Assembly (NCBI RefSeq): GCF_000341285.1
Contig: NW_005178452.1
Coordinates: 1-64,000 of the forward strand
Origin: Galdieria sulphuraria
Taxonomy: Eukaryota > Rhodophyta > Bangiophyceae > Galdieriales > Galdieriaceae
Length of the DNA stretch: 64,000 nt
Direction of reading: 5' to 3'
In this document: one piece after another, positions 22,191-34,384 of the stretch
Numbering within the stretch: the stretch's first letter is position 1
Layout of the letters: each line of letters starts with the position of its first letter
Translations under genes and position numbers: made by a program
Notes under the pieces: model-generated
What the model saw: only the letters and a program-made list of their open reading frames with translations
What the model was told of the DNA's origin: nothing
The model's database searches: none

Positions 22191-24414
22191 CTATAATTTA
22201 TTATCAGGAAGAGTGTCTTGTGAAGAAATTTCTCCTTTTTCTATTTGATACAACCACATCCTCCGATAAATACCATCGCTATAAGAAAGCAATTCTTCAT
22301 GTGTTCCTTGTTCAACACAAAAACCATCTTGCAACACCAAAATATTATTAGCGTGAATAACAGTACTTAAACGATGAGCAATAATGATAGTAGTTCGATT
22401 CTTCGACACTTCCATTAAAGACGTTTGGATAGCTCGCTCTGTTTCGGTATCTAGAGCAGAAGTCGCTTCATCCAGTACAAGTATTGAAGGATTCTTCAGA
22501 ACAGCTCGTGCCACTGCAACTCGCTGTTTTTCGCCTCCACTTAACCGAAGACCTCTTTCACCTACGATAGTTTCATAACCATTCGGAAGTGAACAAATAA
22601 AGTCGTGAATACTATATCAAGTCAACCATTGCTGTCCATATGATATTCGCTATACTTACCGCGCCACTTTTGCAGCTTCGATAACTTCTTCATCACTTGC
22701 ATCCGGTTTCGAATATTGTATATTAAATCGAATTGTGTCATGGAAAAGGCCAGTGTCTTGAGCAACGATTCCGATAGCCTGACGAAGGGAATCCTTATGC
22801 AATTTTCAGCACAAAGAAGTTACTCATATTCGAAAAATACCTGTCGCACTTCACCAATTAACTGATTGTCAATTCGAATGGAACCTGAATCAGGATCATA
22901 CAAACGAAACAATAGCTTAGTAATGGTACTCTTCCCTGCTCCACTAACCCCAACAATGGCCAACGTCGAACCTGCAGGTACATGAAACGAAATGTTATGA
23001 ATTCCTCGAGCATTTTGCTTATAAGAAAAGCTAACTCGTTCAAAGACAACCTAATAAAACTCTCTCGTAAATGAATGGTTTTCAAAGACAACCGCTCTTT
23101 TACTGCACTTACTTCTCCACCTTGGCATTTCAAAGATGGTGCTTCTGGCTTATCTTGAATATCAGGTTGCTCTCTTAAAAGTAGAATAAGCTTCTCAAGA
23201 TCGGTCAATGCTGAACTTATCATTCTATAAGCCGTTCCAAGAAAACTCAAAGGTTGATACAGCTGTAGAATATATGCATTCACCATGACAAATGTTCCCA
23301 CAGATTCTGCACCAGACATAACACGTGATGCTGTCAATAACATGGCAGAGCCAAGACCCAGACAAATCCACAAGCTCTGACCACTATTCAAAAGAGACAA
23401 CGACCACTGCGATTTGCGCGATACTTCAAAATATTCCTCCACAGCGTTCATATAGCGTTGTGTTTCAAAATTCTCAGAACAAAAATATTTGACAGTTTCG
23501 AAATTTCCGAAAGCTTCTACAGTCTTTTCTCGAACCATGTTATCTTTTGCATTCACTTGTCTTCTGATGCTTCTTCGCCATTCACTAAGCCAAACACTCC
23601 AGACGCCATATGCAATAACGGAAAGAGCTGTGGTGAATGCCAACAAAAGTGAACCTAAAGATACAAATACGCTGCAAACAAGAAGTAACTCGATAATTGT
23701 AGGACCCAAAGTAAATACAAAAGTCCCAAGCAAAGTACTAATAGAGTTGATTCCTCTATCCAACGTGCTCACAATATCACCTGTTTTCCTACCAAGATGA
23801 AACTCGTACGAAAGTTCAAGTATATGCGAGAATGAACGAACAGCTAAACTACGAGTAGTAACTTGTGACACACGCTGCCAGACACCTTGTCTCAGCTCTC
23901 CAAGCATAGTGGACGTTAGTCGAAGAAGAGCATAGGCAAGCACTGAAATATAGACGTTTGGAAATTTTACAAAAGATGTAAGAAAAGAGTTGGAAGGATT
24001 CGCTTCAGTTTCTCTCCCTAAAAAATCTACTGCACTGCGAAGAGCCAACGGAGTCAAAAAATTCGCAAATTTCGCCAGAAACACTAACAGCAGACAAAAT
24101 AAGACACGAAACTTTAAAAGAGAACCTTCTGGCCATAAATGCGGTAATATATAACTGGCAACTTGACTATAATTGACTGGCGTTTGTGCTGAGTCTCTTG
24201 AAACACTGTTGTTGAGTGGTATTACAAATCCTTGATTGTCAACGCTTGCCACCGAAGTAGATACACCGTTAGTAATACTATGATAAGGAATTTCCTTTCT
24301 TCTCAAGTTTGAAAACCAACGCCAATTAAACTTCATAGTATTTTTATAAGACAATTTAACAGAGTTTACAGTATGCCGTTCATCGCTCAGACAAATGCAA
24401 AATTGAAAAGCCAT
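22191..24414 (-). CDS. ABCB half-transporter, HMT1/ABCB6-ATM1 group
   Basis: One membrane domain followed by one nucleotide-binding domain, split by at least three short introns. The membrane part has [17 protein letters not shown] and [19 protein letters not shown], which match the ABCB6/ABCB7 group. The NBD has P-loop [17 protein letters not shown]-loop [12 protein letters not shown], signature [16 protein letters not shown], Walker [14 protein letters not shown] and switch IIIAHRLST, all intact, so it should be an active homodimer. The HLGR-T-G stretch and the LWPEGS(LL) segment before the first helices look closer to ABCB6/HMT1 (porphyrin or phytochelatin transport; mitochondria or vacuole) than to ATM1. 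Two starts are possible: 24414, or the inner ATG at 24336 giving [14 protein letters not shown], a good mitochondrial leader. Confidence 0.9.
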
Positions 24415-24429
24415 TAGCAGTAGTTTTCA

Positions 24430-24705
24430 ATGACGTTTGGAAAGACGTTTGATGAATTTTCTAAAAAGAAATACAGGTAAGAGATAATTCGGCTTGAAAG
24501 TCTTGAAGTTCAAGGGAGTTTCAGCTTTATCTTTGCTCATTTGAGAGCCACTAGGGAGTTAAAACTTGGAATAAGAAAGAATGAGATATCAATGCATCAT
24601 ATAAATACTCTCGAAATTTTAAAGGAAGCAGAAACTTTTCTTTCTATACACATATCAAAAACTGAATTTGATCAAATACTACTGGAGGAGTTTCGAAAAT
24701 ATTGA
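24430..24705 (+). CDS. candidate small spliced protein, unknown
   Basis: Exons 24430-24476 and 24525-24705 join to 75 residues. The donor is ACAG|GTAAGA and the acceptor TTTCAG. Six nucleotides upstream a second AG (GGGAG) would keep the frame and add two residues. The product starts MTFGKTFDEFSKKKYSF and is a helical, charged protein ending EEFRKY with no family I know. Its ATG is only 15 nt from the first ATG of the divergent ABCB gene; if ABCB really starts at 24336 the spacing becomes about 94 nt. Confidence 0.45.
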
Positions 24706-25053
24706 AGACAATATGGAACAAAGACAATTTAAATAAACTCATCATATTTATAGAAGCGGTTCATATAGAATGAAGAAGAACTGTATCTGCCTCTAACATA
24801 AGAACAAACGTCTGTTGCACACATAAAAACATAACCATTTCCATCCAAGCCAAATGACCATGTAACAAATGAGACTGTTAGTATCGTAGCTAGAGCTTTG
24901 GGATTCAAAAGAAAGCAACCAGAATGAGTAACCTTTAGAATACCTAAAGAAATACCAAGCGAATCATTTTAGCCAGAAAATTTGAAAGTTAAGAATTCTG
25001 TAAAGGGAGACATTTCTTAGTGCATCTGATTCTGATTATTGGAATTGAGAAAC
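24706..25053. other. spacer upstream of CPSF2; unresolved minus-strand open frame
   Basis: A minus-strand frame from about 24955 down to 24750 stays open for some 68 codons with a membrane-like start and an aromatic, Ser-rich end (RGRYSSSSFYMNRFYKYDEF). I could not find a start codon and acceptable intron upstream, so I do not call it a gene. The remainder should hold the CPSF2 promoter. Confidence 0.3.
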
Positions 25054-27450
25054 ATGTCTTCTATTCTTAGGTTTACCCCGTTGTATGGAGTGAAGACTGA
25101 AGACTTAGCTGTTTGTTATTTATTGGAGATTGACGACTTTCGAATACTATTGGATTGCGGTTGGAACGACCGTTTCGAAGAAACTCTATTGGAGCCTTTG
25201 CGTCGAATTGCACCAAGAGTAGATGCGGTTCTCATCTCTCATCCTGATCTGTTTCACTTAGGAGCACTTCCATATGCAGTTGCAAAGTTAGGATTACGTG
25301 CACCAACATACGCAACATTGCCTGTGTGGAGAATGGGTCAGTTATTTATGTATGACGCTCATCAGAGTCGAGCTATGCAAGAGGATTTTCAAGTCTTTGA
25401 CCTAGACGACGTAGACTCTGCTTTTGAAAATTTTATTCAACTTAAATATCAACAAATAGTAAACTTTTCTGAACGAGGAAAAGGAATAACTATTACTCCT
25501 CATCCCGCGGGGCATATGATAGGAGGAACCGTTTGGAAAATACAAAGTGAAACTGAAGAAATTGTTTACGCAAATGATTTCAACCACAAAAGAGAACGAC
25601 ATCTCAATCCCACTACTCTTCAGTATCTGACGAGACCGAGCCATCTTATTATTAGCGCTTCACAAGCTCTAGTTCGTCCATCATCTTCCTCTTCCATCTC
25701 TGGACAACAGTTTCCAAAAGGTTCACAGATATATTCTAGGTCTAACCCTTTGACAGAAATTTGTGAAGAAGCATTGAGCACTTTAAGACAAGGAGGTGAT
25801 GTGGTGATACCTGTAGACACTGCAGGTAGAGTTCTAGAACTAGCTCTTGGATTCGAGGATTTTTGGGCTACTGAAAAACTTGGGTCAAGTTATGCTGTTG
25901 CCATCATTGAGCATGTATCCTTTAATACCATAGACTTTGCCAAAAGTATGATGGAATGGATGTCCGATGCCGTAATTAACAAGTTTGACACTACAAGAGA
26001 GAATCCATTTCATTTAAAGCACATTCATCTGTGCCACAGTCGTTCAGAGTTGAGCTCTCTGTTGTCACCTAAAGTTATCTTGACGTCGGTGGCTTCGCTT
26101 GAATGTGGATTCTCCAGAGAATTAGTTGTAGAAATGGTATCGAATAAGAAAAACAAATTGATTTTAGTGGACCGTCTAGAACCGAACACATTGGCACATT
26201 CCATTTATAATGTACTAGAAGATGAATCAGAAGGGAAGACAGTTCAGTTACCTCGAATTGCGCTGCGGTTGAATAGGCGTGTTCCACTCCAAGGAGCAGA
26301 ACTTGAAGAATATTATGCAAATATGAAAACCTCGAATGAGTCCGTTAGCCTTTTGCAAAACCCAAGTGAGATGCATTTCGAAAATAGATTGTCTTCATCA
26401 ACCGAAGAAGAACAGGAGGAAGAAGATTTGAGCTCAATGAGTGACGACGAAAAGGACAAGGCCACAAATCATTTTGGCTCCTTTTCTGGAGAAAGCAAGA
26501 TTGACAAAGCTCGTTCTGAAATGATTGTATTCTCGAATGCGCGTAAGCAGACTGATGATATTTGGGATGACTACGGTTTAGTAATCGATACGAAATGTTT
26601 CATGATTGGTGAGGACCCAGGAGAGATAGAGGGAGATAGTGAAGAGTTTAGCGAGACTTCGATGGACGACGCTTTGAATAATCCTGTGGATTTTCGTGGT
26701 TTATTTCAGGAAGACGAACAAGTTCCGACAAAATGTATTCAAGTAAATGTCAACTTGGAGGTTGCTTGTCAAATTAGATATGTTGGTTGTGCTGGTCTTT
26801 CAGATGGTCGTTCGTTAAGGCAGTTGTTAACTGCTGTGGCTCCAAGAAGAGTAATCATTGTACATGGGAGTCGTAAAGAAACTGCCGCTATTAAAGTCAG
26901 TAGAAATATGCTAGCCTTTCTCGATAGTAAACTTACTCTTGCTTAGGAATTTTGTGAACGAGGGCTCACCAAAGATATTTTCTGCCCCAGAGCAATGGAA
27001 ACAATAGATATAACTACGGATACTTCTATCTTTAGGTTGACTTTAAGGGATCGTCTCTTGTCAAGTTGCATTTGGAAAAGGATTGGAGATTATGAATTGT
27101 CGTTCTTAGATGGAACTATCCGGGTAGAAAATGAATCGTCTCCAAAAGAGAAAGAAACAAATGTAAGTCATACTCAAGAATATGTTTTAGAGCAGCGTTC
27201 TTCTTTGGATAGTGGGCATCCCATTGTATTCATTGGCGAAGGAAAGTTGTCCGATTTGAGACCTGCTCTCAGTCGTGTAGGAATTCCTTCCGATTTCATC
27301 GGCGGTGTTCTAGTTGCAGAAGATAGAGAGACAGGAGCCTATATTGTGATTCGCAAGACAGCGTCTCAAATGGCAACTCTGGAAGGTCCATTATGCCCTG
27401 ATTACTTTGAAGTTCGAAAATTGCTACTTCAGCTCTATACAATACTCTAA
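25054..27450 (+). CDS. CPSF2: cleavage and polyadenylation specificity factor 100 kDa subunit
   Basis: Non-catalytic metallo-beta-lactamase/beta-CASP subunit of the mRNA 3'-end processing complex, partner of CPSF73. The N-terminal fold is clear: YLLEIDDFRILLDCGWND, ISHPDLFHLGALPYAV, HPAGHMIGGTVWKI, DFNHKRERHLN, then beta-CASP blocks DTAGRVLELA and LECGFSREL. The HxHxDH zinc motif of CPSF73 is replaced by HPDLFH, the known loss in CPSF100, so it should be inactive as a nuclease. Exon 1 runs to 26895; a 51-nt intron (GTCAGT..TTAG) leads to exon 2 from 26947, which carries the conserved C-terminus GEGKLSDLRPAL and DFIGGVLV. The chosen start gives MSSILRFTPLYGV, matching the family N-terminus. 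An acidic loop lies at residues 440-480. Confidence 0.95.
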
Positions 27451-27495
27451 TGGAGAAAGCTCAAGTTTATTATTATCTAGATTCTTTTTACAAGT

Positions 27496-28984
27496 CTATA
27501 CGCGTACACAGAACAAAGAATGATGAACTTGAAAAAAGCTTCGAAAGTACAATAGTTCAATAAGTGGATGTCCCATAAACAAATTTAACCATACGAGCAA
27601 GTTGCCTCTGCGATGACCACTCACACTTGCAGTTTGACTCAACCGTATAAGGGGAACCTGAAAAAGTATCCCGAAGAACATAAATGGACGTATTGTTTTG
27701 AATGAAACAATAAATATAAACTCATGTAGCACTGCGGACATAAGAAATGTAGCCGCTGTTGCAGATGTGCGATTAACGTGATATTTGTGCATTGATTCAA
27801 CAAATATATGACGTAAACACCATTCATGAACGGGAACGTTCCATTTTGACCAGAAAGAGTCTAATGTAGTGGAATTCCACCAGTCACGATAAAAGCCTCT
27901 ATCTCCAAAACGCCATAGTTCCGCCCAAGCATTCAACCAACAATGAAATAACGCATAGAATCCGAGCAACCAAAAGAAAATACTTGGAATAGCCAACTTC
28001 ATAAAGTCAAATAATAAAGAGCCACTATCACGCTTCAACACTGGAAGCATTAATTGACACAAAAGGAAAAACTGAACAAGAAAACAAATCGCCAACTGTA
28101 TCAAGTTCCATAAAATATATTTGACTCTGATCTCCTTCGTTCGGGGATAATTCGTCTCATATACAAGAGTAGGAGCAGCAAGTAAGAAATAGGTGAAATC
28201 CTTCAAATTGACGGAGTAAGGAAAACCAGAACGTGAAGTATTGCTGTTTTCTAAGCTCTTTATATTGCCACGCTTCTTCTCTATCGCATCACGAAACTCT
28301 TGGAGCAACAAGTTGTTGGTTGCATAGTAGGAATGCATCTTAAGCGAAAAGACTAATACTCCCATCGCTAACAAGCAACCAAATATGGGTGAAAGTGGAC
28401 GTGAATACATTTTCAAAGTGAGTACCAAATACAACCCAATTTGTGAGCACCAATAAAGTACAGACGACAACAGGTCCCACTTTCTCCACCACACCGTAAC
28501 TTTTACGACGAAAAACGTTGTATAACAGTAGGCTGCCAAAGAAGCGTAAACCACTATGCCAAATCGAATATCTCGAAACACTTCAGGACACAACAAAAGG
28601 CGGATATCTGCCTGCCAGCCTTTCTCTCTGATATTTCGAATCACATTATAACCCTACAGGTTCTTCAATTTAAATGACAGTTACACATCAACACAGTATA
28701 GTTCTTACAAGAGTAAAAATGAGAAGAAAGAAAGACAAGTTATACAGGCCTTCCAAATTATGCGATTTTAGTTCAGGGAGTATGTTTTGGTTTTCCTCTA
28801 AGGGTGCCTTTCGTACTGTTGGCGCGTGGACACCTGAAGGATATATCGAAGGACGCGAAACTGAATAGACTGGTTGCTCCTCGTCGTTCTCTAAACTATC
28901 TTGTTTTCCTTTCTCTTTCTTGTACAACAATTCGACTTGAGTTCTTCTTGGGCTTTGAGGTTTCTGGGTTGAGCGTTTCGACAT
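27496..28984 (-). CDS. DGAT1: diacylglycerol O-acyltransferase 1 (MBOAT)
   Basis: ER membrane enzyme making triacylglycerol from diacylglycerol and acyl-CoA. Exon 1 (about 28714-28984) encodes a charged N-terminal tail and NILPELKSHNLEGLYNLSFF. After a short intron the MBOAT core has LKDFTYFLLAAPTLVYETNYPR (quoted in part: FLLAAPTLVYETNYPRT), FGDRGFYRDWWNS, the catalytic-region WNVPVHEWCLRH and the active His in SAVLHEFIF. These match DGAT1/SOAT signatures, with the FYxDWWN motif. Stop TAG at 27498-27496. DGAT1 normally works as an oligomer, with the disordered N-terminal part involved in regulation. It converges on CPSF2 with about 45 nt between stops. Confidence 0.9.
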
Positions 28985-29600
28985 TCTATGTAGCCGACAA
29001 CCAACCAATCTATAATGCCTTTGGAAACTGCGATGTTGATAATTACGTTTTATTCCAAGGAACTATAGAACAATAAAATAGGATGATGCTATTCTTTTCT
29101 CTTTCTTCTTGTTCAACACCAGATACATATATTATAACTCTAGGTATTTTCTCTCAACAAGGCTATTCCAATGCCATCATTCAGCAGATGGATAGTTGCA
29201 AATTTCAAAAAAAAGCGAGTTTCCTACCATATAAGCTCTCTCTTATAAGAAAGCATTCAAAAAAAATGCAACAACTGAATTCATAAAGCAATTATGGACA
29301 AAATATCAAAAAACATGTATTACTAATGCAACTGGAGCAATATCTTCCAAAATATGCCAAAACTTTCCTTGCTAGAGTCACCAGTAGAAAGTAATCGAAT
29401 CATTTCAGCCCATAATTGTCAATTAATGATGTTCCTTTCAATCTTTGGCAAGCAAAACCATGACAAAACGACGGAGTACAAACGTAGATAATTAATATCC
29501 CAGAATATCCTAAATACTTGTATAAAGCAAAACTATTCCTGGACTATAGCAGTGTTCCGTCTTAATTTGCCTCAAGGAACCCCATTCTATGAAATTTGGA
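28985..29600. other. intergenic region with one weak ORF
   Basis: About 615 nt between DGAT1 start and the kinase stop. A plus-strand ATG frame at 29083-29286 (67 residues, hydrophobic start, basic end) is the longest, with no motif and poly-A-rich codons. I see no RNA gene. Regarded as probably non-coding. Confidence 0.3.
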
Positions 29601-31180
29601 CTACTCTCTTAAGATATCGTGCGATCGAAGATCACCATTAGATGTTTTGGCCCTTGAAATATCTCCTACCTGTGAGTCCGTACTACTTCCACGAGGTGAT
29701 ATTCTTCGTGAATCATATTCCTTTGAAGAATGGTTCCTCATATTAGAACCAGAATACTGCTGACTATCAACTATTGGGCCTTTGATACCGACTGTGCTCA
29801 TTGAATTCTTAGACTGCTGTATGCCTTTAGCACGTCTTTTCTTGGCTTGAAATTCGTGCGTGGACTCGAAATATGGCATTTGGTGTGGCTCTATCAACTT
29901 TGGCTCTACAGTGAACCAAGGATGTTTCAGTGCTTCTGCAGCAGATATGCGACTAGTGATATTGTCAACTGAAATTTCACCAGAAGAGAGAATCAACCTA
30001 CCATTTTGGGTTCAGGTGCAACAGCTTCTGCAATAAGTCTCTGCAAATACTTGAAAGATGACCAAAAAACAGTTGAAATCTTGCAGGATATTTCTTTGCG
30101 CTAAACATTTCCGCTTTTGGAAGCGAAGTCCACTCTGGCCAAATATCTTCTGTTGGAGTTCCAAGAACTCGAAAAATCATATCAAGCTGCTCAATTTCAT
30201 CTCTCCCAGCGAAAGGCTAAAATAATGAATAAATATGCCAAATTTCATAAAATCCAACTTACTGGTTTCCTCATTAACATTTCTGCCATAAGGCAACCGA
30301 CCGACCACATATCGATTGGCCACGAATAGTCCGTTGTACCTAATAAAAGCTCTGGAGCACGATACCACAAAGTAACTACTCTGTTTGTATATTTTCGACC
30401 TTCATCTCCTAAATGTCTTGCTAGTCCAAAGTCTCCCAACTTCAATAGTCCCTTATTGTTTATCAGGAGATTTGAAGCTGAAATATTTGTCAAAGTGAAA
30501 TAAAAAACAAGTTTCAAGGAATATGACAAACCTTTGATGTCTCGATGAATAACTCTGTTTTCATGACAGTGTTTGAGACCCTCGATCAACTGAAACAGTA
30601 GGCATTTTACTTGAGCTTCAGTGAAATGGACAGTTGGAGTGTCCATCAATCCAGCAAGGTCATGCTCCAAGTACTCAAAAACAAGATAAATACTTGATTT
30701 TCTTTTCAGCTTGCCACTGATTTGCGTATCTTTGTTTGTCTCCGTTACTATTTCTTTGAGATTCACGATATTCTTATGGTGAGGCAGAGTTTTCAAAAGC
30801 TTAATTTCTCGGATTGCCGTTAAAGGAAACTTTAACAAGCTTCAGCGTTTAAGAATTTTCCAAAAATACTCAAAAATACTCACGCCTTCCTTCTCGTTAT
30901 CCATACGAACCTTCTTCAACGCAACCATTTCGCCCGTCAACAATTCCTTAGCAGACCATACTTGTCCATATGTTCCCTCCCCTATTTGTTCTATTCTTTC
31001 GAAACACGACACGTCCCGAGTAAGATAAGGTCTACGTCTCTCCGATTTGACTAGCAGCACCTCACTTTTCGGGAGTTTCCTACTGTATCCTTCACTGTTC
31101 CTTCCTGAAGGTTCCCTAGTTGCTTCTGTCTCAGTCATTCTCTCAACACTTCCATCGTTTTCTCTTTGACGTTTGTTCAT
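29601..31180 (-). CDS. cyclin-dependent kinase, CDK9/CDK12 (P-TEFb) type
   Basis: Ser/Thr kinase with five introns. N-lobe: [18 protein letters not shown] and [14 protein letters not shown]; the cyclin-binding helix reads [11 protein letters not shown], a PITAIRE variant with Leu for Ile. Catalytic loop [14 protein letters not shown] (DFG), the activation segment [18 protein letters not shown] with the phosphorylatable Thr context, then [23 protein letters not shown] with a TNxVVTLWYR segment is typical of the transcription CDKs that phosphorylate the RNA polymerase II tail. A 55-residue basic N-terminal part and a Ser-rich 130-residue C-terminal tail flank the domain. An insertion of about 15 residues ([18 protein letters not shown]) sits in the N-lobe, as in CDK9/12. 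Confidence 0.88.
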
Positions 31181-31243
31181 TGGTGCGTTATATCTTTCTT
31201 CCGTTGCAAAAAATGCTGAACAAGAATTAATTATTAAATAGCT

Positions 31244-32007
31244 TTATTTGGTCCAAGGCACTCGCTCTTCTAGATGCTTGGTTCTCTTCTCTTCTTCCAC
31301 ATGTTTAGCGCGGTTTTCAAAAGCCGTAACCATTTTCTTTACAACATCCTCAAAAAACATATCCACGATGTGCTGATATAAGAAAGATCGAAATTTGAAG
31401 CTGACATAAAACTCAAGCCATGTTGAGTGTGGATCTGGCCCAGGCTTAAAGTACCATTCATTGATGAGATATTCAAACAAACGAGTTTCTGGACTCTTGA
31501 CTCGAATAGAACAAGGCGGTTCCAATACAATGTGACTGATGTACTTTTCTGATAGAATTTTGAACCCAACAGTCAGTTCTGCCTCCATCTCGTTACCTTT
31601 TTTGTAAAAAACCCTTGAGTCTTCGCACCAAGGAACAAAATACTTGTACTCATCAACGTTTTTCACAACTTCAAATAAGTGTTCCCTTGTAAAACTTCAA
31701 AGAGAAAAAGTAAGAGTAGGATTCCAATAGGGCTGGGTTGCTCTTACGGAACAAGTCTTCTCTCAAAGTGAGTCCGCGCCTTGGAATCTGATGCCTCAGA
31801 TTCCTGTTTCGTATTACGACTGGCGTAGAAACGTGTTAAGCTCAAGTTACACCATCTGGAACAAGAGGAAACAAACCCCCTTTGATGAGGAAGGAACCAC
31901 TGTACTTCTTTCGTAGGAAGTAAAAACTGGGAAAACACTTCAGGCCTGGTGTGATACTGGTGTAATATCCGTATACAGCTCGTTTGTAAAAGGCGCAAAT
32001 ACTTCAT
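31244..32007 (-). CDS. COQ10: coenzyme Q-binding protein COQ10 (START domain)
   Basis: Mitochondrial START-like lipid-binding protein that carries ubiquinone for respiration. Exon 1 (about 31747-32007) begins with an Arg-rich mitochondrial presequence and ends TRTHFERRLVP-like at KARTHFERRLVP; exon 2 continues FTREHLFEVVKNVDEYKYF, then VPWCEDSRV and the family block WLEFYVSFKFRSFLYQHI. The RRLVPFxREH and VDEYKxFVPWC motifs are diagnostic of COQ10. A Lys/Glu-rich tail of about 20 residues (EEEKRTKHLEERVPW) follows the fold. One 50-nt intron. Confidence 0.92.
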
Positions 32008-32097
32008 TTTGTGGAAGACAAGGACATTGATGAAGCAATCTACAAAAAATTTTCAATTTTTGATTTCAACTTGATATTTTTACTGACATAAGCTTTT

Positions 32098-33504
32098 TTA
32101 AAAGTGACTAGATAAAGTTCCAGGGTCAAACTTACATATCTTTTCTAACACTTCTCCTGTAACTTGGGAACAGAAATTCTTCTTCTCCTCTTGAAGAAGA
32201 TGAGGGATTTCAGTCAACAAATAGTCTGCAAGCCATTTACAGTCCTTCAGAATAACTTTGTCAATGATGTCTATTTCACTTGTAGATGAATCAGCTCTCA
32301 TACTATAGTCATCTATCAGACAAAGCTTACTGAACACAGAGGAGCAAATATCTTTCCAATACGAATCTTTACAAAGAGCTTGCCATCGAAATCCTTCCAA
32401 GCCACCTTTGGCTAAAGCTTGCTTTCTCGTCAACTCTATCTCTAAAACACTTTCACGAAAGAGAGAAAATAAAGCGTCATTTAGAGGATGATAGGGAATG
32501 TTGGAAAGACATCTTTGTTGAATCTCAGTTGATTCAGAAGAACTTAACTTCCAAGCAATGGCTGATACAGAATCATCAAAGTAAACCGCAAGTGAAGACA
32601 GAAATTCTGTTACATGCTGCTTCGTCAATGTGGTCTTCATATCATTGGTCGTTAGGTCTTCTTCACGAACTGTAGATGAGTCTTGTTTGTCATCAGAAAC
32701 TACAACAAACTTGGCCACACCTTGTTGTTTTTGTTTGGAAATCTTAAAATAGAGTGAACATAACAAGTTATTCGATTGAAAGCTGTGTTTCCACAAAGAA
32801 AGAGGAGAAAGAAAGGATAACGACCATTCTCGGCAAACAGGATAACTACAGAAAAATGCAATAGAGGCGGATTTTTGGCTTCTCCACTCTGCGACAATAG
32901 GCCGTCTGGGACAAATCTTCCAACGACCTATTTGAAGCCACGCTCGCTTTGTACTTAAAAAAAGACACACGGTTAAAGCATGGAAACCAATGAAAGCATA
33001 CGTTAGAGTAACTTCTTGCATTTGAAAGGACACTTCAGGCGTTTTGCAGAGGAGTTCAACTGCGGGTTGAGGTGTTGACAAACTACAAGCTTGCTCGTAA
33101 CTATACCCCTTAGAGCAGTAGTTTTGTGGGCCATCAGTTTTCCAATCCTTCGTTTGGAGTGCCTGTTTCACAAGAATGTGTAGTTTGTTTGTTTCCTCCT
33201 GGAGTTGGTTGAATCGCTTTGTTGTCTTTAAGAACTCTTCACAAACAGGACGATACATTCGAGCATTATATGAGTTCTCTATGGTCTACGTCAAAGTTAT
33301 CTTTCAACTAGCTCAGAAATAGAAATTTCAAGTCTTACGTTTAAGTTGAAAAAGTAGTTTTCATTCACAAAACTTGAGGTATTTACAGCTGTAGAATTCG
33401 CGGTTTCAATCTTGATTGAACTAAAACACACACGTAGAGAGTTGTTTCTAACAATCAACTTTGTTCAGAACTAAACAACTGAAACATTGATTCGCTTACA
33501 GCAT
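32098..33504 (-). CDS. unrecognised protein with hydrophobic mid-segment
   Basis: Main exon 32098-33285, a second exon 33339-33420, and a possible 5-nt first exon 33500-33504 holding only ATG and the start of codon 2. Spliced, it reads MLSIKIETANSTAVNTSS, then TIENSYNARMYRPVCEEF, and about 420 residues in all. A helical N-terminal third is followed by one probable transmembrane segment (LTYAFIGFHALTVCLFLS), a Cys/Trp-rich patch, and a C-terminal helical domain with VTEFLSSLAVYFDDSVSA and DCKWLADYLLTEIPHLL. I recognise no family. The tiny first exon is uncertain because another ATG, four nucleotides upstream, is out of frame. Confidence 0.6.
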
Positions 33505-33968
33505 TGCATACTTTCTCTAGGAGGAAACCCCGCTCCGTCCACTAAAAAGTATTAGCGAACAACAGAACTCAGAACTCCCTTGTTTGTTGGAGTGCAAAAA
33601 ACGAAATGAGCGCAAGAACTTCCCGTTCTGTAGTGTTTGAAGAGCCCGCCACAATTCCAAAATTGGATTGGACACTTGCCTTTGGCATTCAGTAGAGAAC
33701 CAAGGGAGACTTATAAGGGTGAGTGAAGTCGTTCAACTCCCTATTTGCATATACTAATAATAACAACTCCATAAATGCTAAGAGTTTACTATATATATAC
33801 AATGAACAGTATCATATACTCCAGAACAAGCAATACATACTTCTATAGCTCTCAGTCTAAGCACAAAACTCTCAAATCGTCAAACTTCAATAACCACGCA
33901 CAACTGATAGGAAAGAAAATCATTTCCAAAGTGGCCCCATCGTACTTGAGAAACTTAATAAAAGAGAT
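33505..33968. other. intergenic region with weak plus-strand open frame
   Basis: Plus strand has an ATG frame at 33606 (29 codons, MSARTSRSVVFEEPATIP) and another at 33775 (78 codons, Tyr/Ser/Asn-rich) that runs into the antisense of the Cdc25-like gene. An intron could join them in frame, but composition is poor and the overlap is suspicious. Not called as a gene. Confidence 0.25.
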
Positions 33969-34373
33969 TCACGTTCCATTCACAAGATCTCTATTTCTAC
34001 CGTATTTATAGCAAAAAGCTTGAAAACCTCCTTCTAGAAGGAAAACTTCCGTGTTTTGGGCCCTATTTCGATGGTTTGTGGCAGTCTCTTCTCGAAACAA
34101 TTTTGCACAAGAAGGACCTCGGACTTTACTGAGTTGACAGTGGAATACAAACTTTGTTGCGTTGGGATGAGCCTTCAAGAGAAGGTTCACACTGGCACAA
34201 ACATCCTTGAAAAATTCGTCACTAGATAACCAATATGAGCCAGCAATATAGCCTAAAGCACGATCATCATCACGGACGTCAACAATTGTAAGCTTGCCAC
34301 TTCGCAGTTCGCCTTGAAGTAAGTATTCGACAAGTTTTTCTGGTGTTATGGACGCCAAAGGCGGTATCGCCAT
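33969..34373 (-). CDS. Cdc25/Acr2-like rhodanese phosphatase or arsenate reductase
   Basis: Single-exon 134-residue rhodanese-fold protein. It has the acidic entry motif LTIVDVRDDDRALGYIAGS and the catalytic loop FHCQLSKVRGPSCA, which fits the HCx5R signature with the Cys and Arg in place, followed by EVFLLEGGFQAFCYKYG. The loop and small size match the plant CDC25/ACR2 and yeast Acr2 group, whose members act as tyrosine phosphatases or arsenate reductases. Either activity is possible; arsenate reduction would suit an alga of acid, metal-rich springs, which is inference. Its ATG lies 11 nt after the stop of ALG6 on the same strand. Confidence 0.8.
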   Translation of the reverse strand: MAIPPLASITPEKLVEYLLQGELRSGKLTIVDVRDDDRALGYIAGSYWLSSDEFFKDVCASVNLLLKAHPNATKFVFHCQLSKVRGPSCAKLFREETATNHRNRAQNTEVFLLEGGFQAFCYKYGRNRDLVNGT

Positions 34374-34384
34374 TTTTAGACCCG

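Noticed and set aside
33775-34011. 78-codon plus-strand frame
   Set aside because: Low-complexity composition (Tyr, Ser, Asn) and overlap with the antisense of the Cdc25-like coding sequence.
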